Shown piece by piece: positions 9,549-17,998 of a stretch of 64,000 nucleotides of DNA (its first letter is position 1; every line of letters begins with the position of its first letter). The DNA comes from Pedobacter kyungheensis (lineage in GTDB: Bacteria; Bacteroidota; Bacteroidia; Sphingobacteriales; Sphingobacteriaceae). The stretch lies in assembly GCF_000812965.1 (NCBI RefSeq), contig NZ_JSYN01000019.1:62001-126000 (forward strand). Reading direction: 5' to 3'. The notes below the pieces were generated by a model. It did not search any database. It was given only the letters and a program-made list of their open reading frames with translations, and was not told the DNA's origin. A program made the position numbers and the translations under genes.

Positions 9549-11513
9549 ATGCCAGCAAACAAAAAAAACACTGCAAAAAAAGCAGCTTTAACCAAAACAG
9601 ACCACACGAAAGCGGTTTGGGTACACAGTTTATTTACCGATTACGATATTGATCTTTTTCTGGTCGGAAAGCATTTCAGGCTTTACGAGAAAATGGGGTC
9701 GCACATGATCAGTGTCGATAATACTGCCGGAACCTATTTTTCGGTATGGGCACCCAATGCCATCAATGTGGCTGTAACGGGTAACTTCAATGATTGGAAC
9801 AATGTTTCACACAGTTTGTACAAGCGATGGGATAAATCGGGTATTTGGGAGGGGTTTATTCCAGGTATTGCCAAAGGTGAGGTTTACAAGTATTTTGTAA
9901 AGGGATTTGATGAATCGGAACATTTAAAAGGCGATCCTTATGCTCGCAGGTGGGAGCATCCGCCGCAAACTGCTTCTATTGTCTGGGATACCGATTATAC
10001 CTGGAAAGATAAAACCTGGTTAAATAAAAGAGCCAAATTAAATGCTTTAGATCAGCCCATATCGGTATATGAAGTACATGTGGGCTCCTGGGAGCGCGAT
10101 CCGGATAATCCCGAACGTGTTTTAACCTGCCGGGAAGTTGCGAACAGGCTGGTGCCTTACGTAAAAGAAATGGGTTTTACGCATGTAGAGTTGATGCCGG
10201 TAATGGAATTTCCGTTTTTCCCGAGCTGGGGCTATCAGATTACGGGTTATTTTGGCGCAAGTTCGCGTTACGGCTCACCACAGGATTTAATGTATCTTAT
10301 TGATGCCTTGCATAAAGCCAATATTGCTGTAATACTCGATTGGGTGCCTTCACATTTTCCCGGCGACAGGCATGGCTTGTATGAATTTGATGGAACGCAC
10401 CTCTACGAGCATGCTGATATGCGCAAAGGATTCCATCCTGACTGGAAATCGTATATTTTTAATTACGACAGGAATGAGGTACGATCTTTCCTGATCAGTA
10501 ATGCGATGTTCTGGCTGGATCAGTACCATGCTGATGGGTTAAGGGTAGATGCAGTGGCTTCGATGTTGTATTTTGATTTTTCGCGCGAAGAAGGAGAATC
10601 GGCCACCAACGAGTACGGTGGAAGCGAAAATTTAGGTGCAATACAGTTTTTGCAAGACCTGAATGTTGCTGTTTATGGCAATTTTGAGGGGATACAAACT
10701 ATAGCCGAAGAAAGCAGTACTTATCCTGGTGTAACCCATCCGGTACATGCCGGAGGGCTGGGTTTTGGTATGAAATGGATGATGGGCTGGATGAACGATA
10801 CTTTAAAGTATTTTAAGGTAGATACCCTGGGTAGAAAGCATCACCATAACCAGTTGAGCTTTAGTATGACCTATGCCTTTACCGAAAATTTTATGCTTCC
10901 TTTTTCTCACGATGAGGTAGTGCATGGTAAATCGCCAATGTTGTATAAGATGCCGGGCGATGACTGGCAGAAATTTGCTAACCTGAGGGCCTTATATGCT
11001 TACATGTTTACCCATCCGGGCGCTAAACTGCTTTTCATGGGCAACGAGTTTGGTCAAACCAATGAGTGGAATTTTACCCAATCACTGGATTGGCATCTTT
11101 TGCAGTATGCACCGCACAAAGGGATGCAGGAAACTGTTAAGGCATTAAACTTCCTTTACAGAAAAGAGCCTGCCTTGTATCATTTTAATTTTAGTTACGA
11201 GGGTTTCGAATGGTTGGATGCCGATAATGCTAACGAATCGGTATTTGTGTACATGCGAAAAGGACCTAAAGCAAAAGATACTTTGGTAATTGCCATAAAC
11301 CTTACTCCGGTAGTGCGCGAGCACTATAGAATAGGTGTGCCTTTTAAAACAGGGTGGACTGAAATTTTTAATACCGACGATATTATCTACTACGGAAGTG
11401 GCATCAATAATAAAGGCGTTATTACGCCGCATGAGCAAGGGCATAATAACCAAAAATATGCCGTAGATGTTAACCTGCCGCCCCTTGCAGTAATTGTGCT
11501 AAAAAGCAAATAA
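9549..11513 (+). CDS. glgB: 1,4-alpha-glucan (glycogen) branching enzyme
   Basis: The 654-residue GH13 enzyme makes alpha-1,6 branches in glycogen by cutting and transferring alpha-1,4 chains. A CBM48-type N-terminal sandwich (about 60-150, with the NFNDW core) precedes the barrel. The catalytic residues are Asp334 in DGLRVDAVAS, the Glu pair 387-388 in IAEESS, and Asp455 in SHDEVVHG. It lacks the extra N1 module of the roughly 730-residue E. coli enzyme, as is usual for shorter bacterial GlgB. The N-terminus is lysine/alanine rich. It follows the GH31 alpha-glucosidase across a hairpin. No other glycogen synthesis gene is in the window. Confidence 0.94.
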   Translation: MPANKKNTAKKAALTKTDHTKAVWVHSLFTDYDIDLFLVGKHFRLYEKMGSHMISVDNTAGTYFSVWAPNAINVAVTGNFNDWNNVSHSLYKRWDKSGIWEGFIPGIAKGEVYKYFVKGFDESEHLKGDPYARRWEHPPQTASIVWDTDYTWKDKTWLNKRAKLNALDQPISVYEVHVGSWERDPDNPERVLTCREVANRLVPYVKEMGFTHVELMPVMEFPFFPSWGYQITGYFGASSRYGSPQDLMYLIDALHKANIAVILDWVPSHFPGDRHGLYEFDGTHLYEHADMRKGFHPDWKSYIFNYDRNEVRSFLISNAMFWLDQYHADGLRVDAVASMLYFDFSREEGESATNEYGGSENLGAIQFLQDLNVAVYGNFEGIQTIAEESSTYPGVTHPVHAGGLGFGMKWMMGWMNDTLKYFKVDTLGRKHHHNQLSFSMTYAFTENFMLPFSHDEVVHGKSPMLYKMPGDDWQKFANLRALYAYMFTHPGAKLLFMGNEFGQTNEWNFTQSLDWHLLQYAPHKGMQETVKALNFLYRKEPALYHFNFSYEGFEWLDADNANESVFVYMRKGPKAKDTLVIAINLTPVVREHYRIGVPFKTGWTEIFNTDDIIYYGSGINNKGVITPHEQGHNNQKYAVDVNLPPLAVIVLKSK

Positions 11514-11540
11514 CATTGCTTTTTGCCGGTAATTTGATTT

Positions 11541-11664
11541 TATATCACGCCAAAACCACTTATAAAAATACAGTTTTGGCGTGATATAGGTTTTTATATC
11601 ACGCCAAAACTACTCGTAAAAACATAGTTTTGGCGTGATATAGGTTTTTATATTGCGCCAAAAC
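11541..11664. repeat. 54-bp tandem hairpin repeat, 2.3 copies
   Basis: Two complete units each contain perfect 16-bp inverted arms (TATATCACGCCAAAAC and GTTTTGGCGTGATATA) around a 16-nt loop. The first left arm begins at 11541, the second at 11595, and a third, degenerate left arm (TATATTGCGCCAAAAC) at 11649, giving an exact 54-bp period. The third unit has no right arm. Arms are conserved while loops differ (CACTTATAAAAATACA and TACTCGTAAAAACATA), so the hairpin itself appears to be under selection. It lies 27 nt after glgB and may also stop its transcription. Confidence 0.9.
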
Positions 11665-11690
11665 TTATTTAATTCACTTCAAAATACCCT

Positions 11691-11755
11691 TAAATAAGAA
11701 AAGCCTCTCATTGCTGAAAGGCTTTCTTAACTCCGGAGTGGAAGCATCCGGAGCG
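11691..11755 (-). ncRNA. Candidate small RNA with its own promoter and terminator
   Basis: A Bacteroidota-type promoter on the minus strand would start a transcript near 11755. The predicted RNA of about 65 nt has a perfect 7-bp hairpin (CTCCGGA with TCCGGAG, 9-nt loop). A second stem follows (AAGCCTTTCA with TGAGAGGCTT, one mismatch, loop GCAA) and then TTCTTATTT, which looks like an intrinsic terminator. No ORF of useful length fits. The stem could also terminate glgB on the other strand. I do not recognise a known RNA family. Confidence 0.45.
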
Positions 11756-11759
11756 GCTG

Positions 11760-11789
11760 CAAAGGTACAATAATCTTGTGCACCTGCAA
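11760..11789 (-). promoter_or_regulatory. Promoter for the candidate small RNA
   Basis: On the minus strand TTG (11787-11789) is followed after exactly 19 bp by TACCTTTG (11760-11767), matching the TTG-N19-TAnnTTTG pattern of Bacteroidota sigma-ABfr promoters. It points away from the TonB-receptor remnant. Confidence 0.55.
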
Positions 11790-11813
11790 GTATTATTTTT
11801 TATTATTTCATTT

Positions 11814-12005
11814 TTAGAGCTTTAACTTTATACCTGCATTAAAAGTTCTGCCTTCTGTATGTGTCCAGATGTCGTCGAAAGTAGGGTTGAGGTGCGACCC
11901 GTTTACTACACTTTTATATTTGCTCTGCCGGGTGTCGGTAAAATTTTCAGTATTAAGAAATACCTGGATCTTACCCAAAACCGGCCAGGAATTGCACTTT
12001 TTTTA
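11814..12005 (-). pseudogene. Remnant of a TonB-dependent receptor (C-terminal about 60 codons)
   Basis: The minus strand reads open for about 60 codons to a stop at 11814. The reading includes LNTENFTDTRQSKY, GSHLNPTFDDIW and a final GRTFNAGIKLKL, the hallmark end of a TonB-dependent receptor barrel: the ENFTDTR turn, then the last strand ending in an aliphatic-basic pattern. Upstream the frame closes at once in AT-rich DNA with no receptor sequence, so about 90% of the gene is gone. There is no plausible start codon. It sits between glgB and the T9SS cluster, as if the cluster arrived by, or beside, a deletion. Confidence 0.7.
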
Positions 12006-12173
12006 ATTTTTTATAGTATACCAATCCCGGGTAAAGTGCTCTTTATCTTATATCTACTGGTAGATTTTGTTTTGCGGCGAAAAAAAATAATAAAATTCGC
12101 GTTTTAAAAAACCGTCCGTTTCTTTTTTACGTAAGGAAGAACAATAACCCTGAATTTTGCTCTCCCAAACAAA

Positions 12174-14312
12174 TTGAAGTGGTTTTTTAGTCTATTCTTA
12201 TTAATAGGGTTGTTTTTGGCCCTGCCAGGAGCTTCGTATGCACAATTGTGTACGAATCAAAGTCGCGTATACGCTGGTTTTCAGGATTCGCAGGAGGCGG
12301 CTGGCCCCCTTGGCTCTTCGGTTTCAGTAACCAATAACAATTTAGCAGTGGATACTGATCCATCTACTGCCGCTACCTTATCGATAAATAGTTTACTAAG
12401 TTCATCATCTGTTACGCAATACCTCGAATTTACCACCAACGGAACCCATTCAGGCAAAAGGGTAATAGCTGCAGGTACACCATTTGTGATAAAGGTTTCG
12501 ATACCAGCCGCTGCCTTAAGTGTAGCCGGTACCATAGAGATAGGGGCTTTTACGGGATTAAATACAAGTACTAAGGCAGCCGTAAGAACTTCGCTCTATT
12601 CGGCATCTACAGTGGGTTTGTTAAGTGGTGCCGGAGCCATCGAAATTACATTAACACCTGCACAAGCCTATGAAGGTGTTTATGTTAAGCTTTCTGCAAG
12701 TTTAACCATTGGGGTAAAGGCCGAAATTTATGGTGCTTATATTTTAGAAGATAACCCGCTTGATACAGACTGTGATAAACCTATAGATATACTAACAGGA
12801 GTAAATGGTGCGGGTTTGTTAAATGCCACTGCAACGGTTACCAATCCGTATGCAGCAATAGATACCGATCCACTTTATGCCACTTATGCTACGCTGAATG
12901 TTGGGTTACAGGCTGCAAATGAAGTTTATCTCACTGCTTTGTTTGCTAAGGCCGGTCAGCCGCTCGATTCGGTTAAAATCATTTACGATGGTGGCGGCGG
13001 ACTAAATCTGCTCAGTGGTTTTAGCATACAACCTTATTTAGGCACAGCTACTGCGGGTGGGGCTTTTAATAATGGAAATGTAACCATTAAACCTGTTGCC
13101 GGTACCACAAAATTCGAGGTTTCATTTCCGGTAGCGGCAGCATTTGACCGGGTTAAAATATCATGGGGTGGTTTGCTGGCCATAGGTGCCGAACTGCATA
13201 TTTATAATGTAACCAAGGTAATTCCAAAGCCTGATCCGCTTATTGATGGGGTGCCATTAAGTTTTAAAAATGTTTGCTCGGGTAATGCTACAACTTTATC
13301 CATCAATAACCTGCAGCAATGCACCACGTATAACTGGTATGCCGATAAAACAACAACAACCCCGCTATTTACCGGTAGCACCTATAGTTTAGGGGTGCTG
13401 GGGCTGGGCGATCATGTATATTATGTAGAATCGCGGCGCAATAACTGTATTTCATCCATTTCCGAACGTGTAAAAGTAACAATCCGTGTTAATCCACTCC
13501 CTGTTGTTTCGGTAAGCAATGTTACTTCCTGCAGTGGTTCTACAGTTAACTTAGCGGTAAATACTCCGCAGAGTGGCATTACTTATAACTGGTACGATGC
13601 TTCAACCAATGGTACTTTAATCAGTACCGGCAGCACCTATACTACACCTGTACTTACCTCGGGCACTACTTATTATGTTGAGGCAGTAGATCAGGTAACC
13701 GGCTGTGCCAGTAGTAGCCGGGCTGGGCTAGTGGTTAACGTAAATCCATTATCGGTAGTGCCTGCTTCTACAGGTTTAGCCAATATTTGTGTTGGAGAGG
13801 TTACCATGCTAAGCAATTTGGCTGCGGGCGGTACCTGGAGCAGTTTAAACCCATTAATTGCAGTTGTAAATGCCGCCACAGGTGAGGTAAGTGCATTAAC
13901 TGCAGGAACAACCCCAATCAGATACAGCATTCCCGACGGACCATCCCAATGTGCCAATGCTGTCGATTTTAATTTAACTGTAACCGGAAAGCCAGGCTTA
14001 ACCCTGGGTGCCGATCCAGAAATATGTTCGGGTTTTACCATGGCATCGCTCACATATAGTAATCCTGTTAATGACCCGGTTACTTACAGTATCAGCTGGA
14101 CTGACAGTGGCTTCACGGCTGTAACCGATCAGCCTTTACCCGCTGCAAGTATTCCACTCACTATTCCGGCTAATGCAGTTTCAGGTGTATACAATGGAAC
14201 TTTAAGCATTAAGAATGCTAATGGTTGCAGCAGTCAGTTCAATTTTAGTATTAAAATAAATCCAAAACCACCGGCACCGCATGTGCTGGTGCCTACAAAC
14301 TCACAATATTAA
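12174..14312 (+). CDS. Large secreted protein with duplicated N-terminal domains and Ig-like repeats
   Basis: The 712-residue product starts with a signal peptide (about 1-24) and probably uses TTG as start, as no ATG is near. Two related domains of about 155 residues follow (about 30-190 and 195-350), each with a VDTDP/IDTDP-xx-AT-x-ATL signature. Next come two Ig-like domains of the type found in CHU_C-containing proteins (about 365-440 and 445-530, each with YNWYxxxT and TYYVE or HVYYVE). A Big-2-like segment (about 535-605) and a further sandwich lead to a proline-rich linker at the C-terminus. There is no T9SS C-terminal domain in this protein. It heads a four-gene unit with two more secreted proteins and PorP/SprF, suggesting a surface adhesin assembly. 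Confidence 0.8.
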   Translation: MKWFFSLFLLIGLFLALPGASYAQLCTNQSRVYAGFQDSQEAAGPLGSSVSVTNNNLAVDTDPSTAATLSINSLLSSSSVTQYLEFTTNGTHSGKRVIAAGTPFVIKVSIPAAALSVAGTIEIGAFTGLNTSTKAAVRTSLYSASTVGLLSGAGAIEITLTPAQAYEGVYVKLSASLTIGVKAEIYGAYILEDNPLDTDCDKPIDILTGVNGAGLLNATATVTNPYAAIDTDPLYATYATLNVGLQAANEVYLTALFAKAGQPLDSVKIIYDGGGGLNLLSGFSIQPYLGTATAGGAFNNGNVTIKPVAGTTKFEVSFPVAAAFDRVKISWGGLLAIGAELHIYNVTKVIPKPDPLIDGVPLSFKNVCSGNATTLSINNLQQCTTYNWYADKTTTTPLFTGSTYSLGVLGLGDHVYYVESRRNNCISSISERVKVTIRVNPLPVVSVSNVTSCSGSTVNLAVNTPQSGITYNWYDASTNGTLISTGSTYTTPVLTSGTTYYVEAVDQVTGCASSSRAGLVVNVNPLSVVPASTGLANICVGEVTMLSNLAAGGTWSSLNPLIAVVNAATGEVSALTAGTTPIRYSIPDGPSQCANAVDFNLTVTGKPGLTLGADPEICSGFTMASLTYSNPVNDPVTYSISWTDSGFTAVTDQPLPAASIPLTIPANAVSGVYNGTLSIKNANGCSSQFNFSIKINPKPPAPHVLVPTNSQY

Positions 14313-14341
14313 CTCAAAAACAAAAATTAAATCCCATCCCC

Positions 14342-15031
14342 ATGAACAGTACCATTAAAAAAACAGTATTTGCCATTGCTATTCTGTTAACCTGCAGTTT
14401 TTTGCGTGCATCAGCGCAGGTTACACCAACTACCACTGATGTAAGTTTATTCTGTAAAGGATCTGACCTTACATTTCCTGCACCCGCACCAGGCGAAAAC
14501 TGGATTGTAAGGTTTAGCACAACAGCAACTACTACGCCATCAACGGTAATTACGCTGGTTGGCGGAAATAAAATTGCCGCTGCCGATTTACAAAACGGGT
14601 ATTATTACCTGAGCTCAAAAGCAACAGCAGCAGGATCCTGCGAATCGGAAATGCAGCAAATACCCGTATATGTGTTAAAACCGCTTGTGCCCGACTTTGC
14701 TGCCGCCAATTTTTGTGTGGAGGCACCTTTAACGCAGGTAGGAACAATTACCAATCCCGAAGATCCAACCATTACTACTTTAGCTTACCAATGGTACACC
14801 GTTACAGGTTCTGCTGAAACTGCAATCGCTGGCGCAACCAATAAAGATTATACACCGGTTTCGCCAACAGTAGGTACAACCAAATACCGGTTAAAAGTAG
14901 GTTATGTAATTGGTGGTAACAAATATTGCCCGCAAACAGTAGATCATGATGTTGTTGTTAGCGCTAAGCCAACCAAGCCAACGCTTACACCTGCACAAAT
15001 TTCAGGAACTGCCAATGCAGTTACCTTTTAA
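14342..15031 (+). CDS. Secreted Ig-like protein of the T9SS-associated cluster
   Basis: The 229-residue protein has a clear signal peptide (about 1-25, ending ASAQ), a Cys-containing Ig-like segment (about 28-115) and a second one with YQWYTV (about 120-210). It ends in a proline/threonine linker similar in style to the end of the preceding protein. No C-terminal sorting domain is visible. It begins 29 nt after the upstream stop and ends 30 nt before the next start, so it is in the operon. I do not recognise a specific family; the likely place is the cell surface. Confidence 0.75.
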   Translation: MNSTIKKTVFAIAILLTCSFLRASAQVTPTTTDVSLFCKGSDLTFPAPAPGENWIVRFSTTATTTPSTVITLVGGNKIAAADLQNGYYYLSSKATAAGSCESEMQQIPVYVLKPLVPDFAAANFCVEAPLTQVGTITNPEDPTITTLAYQWYTVTGSAETAIAGATNKDYTPVSPTVGTTKYRLKVGYVIGGNKYCPQTVDHDVVVSAKPTKPTLTPAQISGTANAVTF

Positions 15032-15061
15032 GTAATCGACATTTTATTTGTAATTCTATAA

Positions 15062-16006
15062 ATGAGGCTTAGGTTTTACACCTTCCTGTTTATGGCATCC
15101 CTGTTGTTTTTATCTGCAACAGGTTTTAGCCAGACCGTACCCAATGGACGGCAGAAAATCACGATCAAAAAAGGGTCGTCGGTTTCGTTGCGCGCAAATT
15201 CGGGAGGGGCCAGCACTTACATCTGGTTCAAAGATGGTGTGCTTATACCTGGTCAGAACAAGGCAAGCCTCATTACTGCCACTGCTGGTATTTACAAAGT
15301 AGCCTCTGTTAACAGTTTTGGATGTACTTCTGATCTCTCTGATGAAATAGAGGTCGAAGTTATAGCAGTTCCGGTTGCTGATGTGGCCATTACGAAACGA
15401 TCCGAAAGCCGGAATATACTCAGTAATCAGCTGTTCGATTATTACCTGAATGTATGCAACAACGGAGTCGACGATGCAACCTCGGTACAAGCAAAGGATG
15501 TACTGCCGGATAATCTGATTTTTGAAAGCCTGGGGCAGCCCACTGATGGAACAGCTGCCTACGATCCTGTTTCGAGAACCGTGCAATGGGATATTCAACT
15601 CCTGCCCAATGGAAGGTTTGCTGAGTTGATTATAAAAGTCAGGTCGAAGCAACCCGGCATGGTAACCAATACGGCTACTGTAAGGGCGTCAGAGCACGAT
15701 CCGTTGTTAGCAAATAACACTTCAACCGATTTAAAAGAAATTTCGGGCTTAAGGATTCCAAATGTATTTACACCCAATGGGGATGGGAAAAACGATACAT
15801 TTTATCTGGAAAACCTGGGTTCTTTTGAATTTAACGAAGTAACGGTAATTAACCGCTGGGGCAGTACAGTTTATCAGGCTAATGGTTACCTCAACGACTG
15901 GACGGCACCTGGTTTAAGCGATGGAACTTATTTCTACGTGGTTAAAGTTAAAAACGGCTCAGCCAGCTGGATAGAATACAAAGGCTATGTTACAATCATC
16001 AGGTAA
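15062..16006 (+). CDS. T9SS type-B sorting domain protein with Ig-like and DUF11 domains
   Basis: The 314-residue protein has a signal peptide (about 1-23), an Ig-like domain (about 28-100), and a DUF11-type repeat (about 108-222, starting VADVAITK and containing VCNNGVDDA). The final 85 residues (PNVFTPNGDGKNDTF ... RWGSTVYQ ... GTYFYVV) are the gliding-motility-associated C-terminal domain, CHU_C, known as a type-B T9SS sorting signal. It should therefore be exported across the outer membrane by T9SS and displayed or released. It is the only protein of the cluster with this signal, and the PorP/SprF gene follows by 21 nt, in line with type-B cargo needing a SprF-like partner. Confidence 0.9.
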   Translation: MRLRFYTFLFMASLLFLSATGFSQTVPNGRQKITIKKGSSVSLRANSGGASTYIWFKDGVLIPGQNKASLITATAGIYKVASVNSFGCTSDLSDEIEVEVIAVPVADVAITKRSESRNILSNQLFDYYLNVCNNGVDDATSVQAKDVLPDNLIFESLGQPTDGTAAYDPVSRTVQWDIQLLPNGRFAELIIKVRSKQPGMVTNTATVRASEHDPLLANNTSTDLKEISGLRIPNVFTPNGDGKNDTFYLENLGSFEFNEVTVINRWGSTVYQANGYLNDWTAPGLSDGTYFYVVKVKNGSASWIEYKGYVTIIR

Positions 16007-16027
16007 AATGGAAAACCATAAAGCGAT

Positions 16028-17008
16028 ATGATAAGGTTAAAAAAGATCAGCATTGTTTTAGTAATCTGTTTGGCATCGTTACGTACGTATAGCCAGCAGG
16101 ATGCGCAGTATGGGCAATATGTTTTTAACGGGATGTATATTAATCCAGCTTATACAGGATACAAAGAAGAGCTTTATTTGCAGGCATTTGCCCGCGCACA
16201 GTGGACAGGTGTAAAGGGGGCTCCACAGAGCTTATCAGTTTCTGCCGATGAAGCTATCAATGATGAAAGCCTGGGGATTGGTGGCATCATTACAAAAGAT
16301 AAAATAGGTGCGCAAAGTGCTTTAAACATTTCGGCAAATTTTGCCTATCGAATTAAGTTAGATCGTACCGAAACCAATGTACTCGCATTTGGCCTGGGGG
16401 TGGGCGTAATGCAGCTGGGGTTAAACGGCAGCTTGCTTGATCCGATTGAGCAGGGCGATAACCGCATCCCAACCGGGAATGTAAGTCAGATAATGCCCGA
16501 TATCCGTGCGGGTATCCATTATTCTAACGAAAAATTTTTTATAGGCTTTGCTGCAAACAACCTCTTGTCGAAAACCTTGTCCGTATTTTCTGATTACAGT
16601 ATGCTGAATGTAAAAGTGCAGCCGCATTTCTATTTAAGCTCAGGCCTTGCGCTGCCGCTTACCGATGATTTTGTTTTTAAACCAACATTTTTGATTAAAG
16701 ACGACCTGCATGGGCCAACATCTTTAGATTTAAATGCATTTCTTTTAGTAAAAGAGCGATTTTGGCTGGGGGCTGTTTATCGTACTTCAATAAAATTATA
16801 TCCCAAGCAGAATCTGGAAAGCAACACCAGAGATCGCGCAGCCATCGGTTTAATTTCAGAGCTTTTTGTACGTCAGAATTTACGTATAGGTTATGGCTAT
16901 GATTATAGCCTGAATAAACTCGGTAATTACGATTACGGATCGCACGAAATTTCAGTAGGATATTATTTAGTTACCAAAAAAAGCAGGAGGCCAAAATGTT
17001 ATTTTTAA
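16028..17008 (+). CDS. PorP/SprF family T9SS outer-membrane protein
   Basis: The 326-residue protein carries a signal peptide (about 1-22) and the PorP/SprF opening, QQDAQYGQYVFNGMYINPAY, then alternating beta-strands of an outer-membrane barrel ending SVGYYLVTKKSRRPKCYF. SprF in Flavobacterium johnsoniae is needed for secretion of the adhesin SprB, and paralogues usually lie directly after the type-B cargo gene they serve. That is the arrangement here, so I infer it is the dedicated partner of the preceding CHU_C protein. The core T9SS genes are not in the window. Confidence 0.92.
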   Translation: MIRLKKISIVLVICLASLRTYSQQDAQYGQYVFNGMYINPAYTGYKEELYLQAFARAQWTGVKGAPQSLSVSADEAINDESLGIGGIITKDKIGAQSALNISANFAYRIKLDRTETNVLAFGLGVGVMQLGLNGSLLDPIEQGDNRIPTGNVSQIMPDIRAGIHYSNEKFFIGFAANNLLSKTLSVFSDYSMLNVKVQPHFYLSSGLALPLTDDFVFKPTFLIKDDLHGPTSLDLNAFLLVKERFWLGAVYRTSIKLYPKQNLESNTRDRAAIGLISELFVRQNLRIGYGYDYSLNKLGNYDYGSHEISVGYYLVTKKSRRPKCYF

Positions 17009-17175
17009 TCATATGAATGGAGAAAAAGTTGTTTAATAAACAGAAATAGTCAAAACAAGGGAGGGTAATAATAATGATCCGTATGTTGCTTTAAACAGCC
17101 TGAATTGTGCCCCGAAAGTAAAATTGAAGCTTAGTTGTTGACTTTAATCAGCAAATCAGACGCTCCAATGTACTT

Positions 17176-17183
17176 TATTTTTG
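17176..17183 (+). promoter_or_regulatory. -7 element upstream of the Crp-like gene
   Basis: TATTTTTG matches TAnnTTTG exactly and is 54 nt before the ATG. No TTG is at the expected -33 spacing, so this is a tentative call. Confidence 0.35.
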
Positions 17184-17237
17184 TCGTTTAGTTTTATTCG
17201 CTATAATTAAAGGTCTAAAGTCTATCCCAGTTATCGT

Positions 17238-17846
17238 ATGCTCGAAACACGTAAAGTTTTTTTGGTAAACACCATGTTAAATTATCTCAGCAATTTAAAT
17301 CCTGTAACAGCTGGTTTTATTCAGGAGGTAAAGAAACATGCAGCGCCAATTTTGATTAAAAAGAATAAATATATCCTGTCGCCAATTGATAATAATGATT
17401 ATGTGTTTTTTATAGCCTCCGGACTTGTAAGGGGATTTGTAAAAGACGAGGGTAAAGAAATTACGACCTGGGTGAGCCTGGGTAACGAATTTATCGGTGC
17501 CATTCAGCATCCTGAAGATATTCAGCAACCTTCTATCGAATACCTGCAGGCCTTAGAAAAAACAGAAGTAGTGGCCATGTCAAATGCTTTCATCAATAAA
17601 CTTTACGAAAGCCATATGGAAACCAATATTATTGGCCGGAAAATTCTGGCGTTACAATATTATGCTGCAGCAGAACGTGCAATATTGGCACGCATTCCCT
17701 CGGCCGAAAGGCGTTACGAGAAATTTCTCGAACTAAATTCTTTCGAAATCAACAGGGTTCCCTTGCGTTGTGTAGCCAGTTACCTGGGTATGCGTTTAGA
17801 AACACTGAGCCGTATACGCAGCAAACTGATTAAGGAATTGGTTTAA
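17238..17846 (+). CDS. Crp/Fnr-family transcriptional regulator
   Basis: The 202-residue protein has the cyclic-nucleotide-binding-like fold at the N-terminus (about 30-130, with the YVFFIASGLVRGFV strand pair). A C-terminal helix-turn-helix follows (about 165-200, VPLRCVASYLGMRLETLSRIRSKL region, in which LGMRLETLSRIR is the recognition segment). The Gly-Glu-Arg set that binds cAMP in true CRP is not evident, so the effector is unknown. ATG at 17238 is taken; a second ATG 12 codons later is also possible. It stands alone, between the T9SS cluster and two candidate RNAs. Confidence 0.85.
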   Translation: MLETRKVFLVNTMLNYLSNLNPVTAGFIQEVKKHAAPILIKKNKYILSPIDNNDYVFFIASGLVRGFVKDEGKEITTWVSLGNEFIGAIQHPEDIQQPSIEYLQALEKTEVVAMSNAFINKLYESHMETNIIGRKILALQYYAAAERAILARIPSAERRYEKFLELNSFEINRVPLRCVASYLGMRLETLSRIRSKLIKELV

Positions 17847-17963
17847 CCTGCTGTTTCTGGTCATTTACAATAAGGTATTGTACATGTTGATCAGCTTTGA
17901 GACATTATGTTTACATAGCATTATACACATTTTACAAGTTGCTGTACAAGATCGTATTTCGGG

Positions 17964-17993
17964 TTGCACGTGCATAAATAGTGGCTATATTTG
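17964..17993 (+). promoter_or_regulatory. Promoter for candidate RNA 1 of the 18-kb locus
   Basis: TTG (17964-17966), 19 bp, then TATATTTG (17986-17993): both boxes and the spacing fit the Bacteroidota housekeeping promoter. No coding gene starts downstream before the first terminator. Confidence 0.6.
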
Positions 17994-17998
17994 GGTAA

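Noticed and set aside
3875-11513. A SusCD-type polysaccharide-utilisation locus
   Set aside because: The TonB receptor is not clearly SusC-like, there is no SusD gene, and a terminator separates the receptor from the GH31 gene.
11541-11664. 54-bp repeats as a CRISPR array
   Set aside because: Repeat units are symmetrical hairpins with only 2.3 copies; there are no unique spacers between identical direct repeats and no cas genes.
11731-11753. 7-bp CTCCGGA/TCCGGAG stem resembling a tRNA acceptor stem
   Set aside because: There is no room for D, anticodon or T arms and no GTTCGAAT-like loop, so it is not a tRNA.
11859-12107. 82-residue plus-strand ORF
   Set aside because: The opposite strand carries a clear TonB-receptor C-terminus. 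The plus-strand ORF is a shadow with poor composition.
14300-15070. Frameshift or nonsense breaks joining the three T9SS-cluster genes
   Set aside because: Each of the three has its own signal peptide, so they are separate proteins even though genes two and three share a frame.
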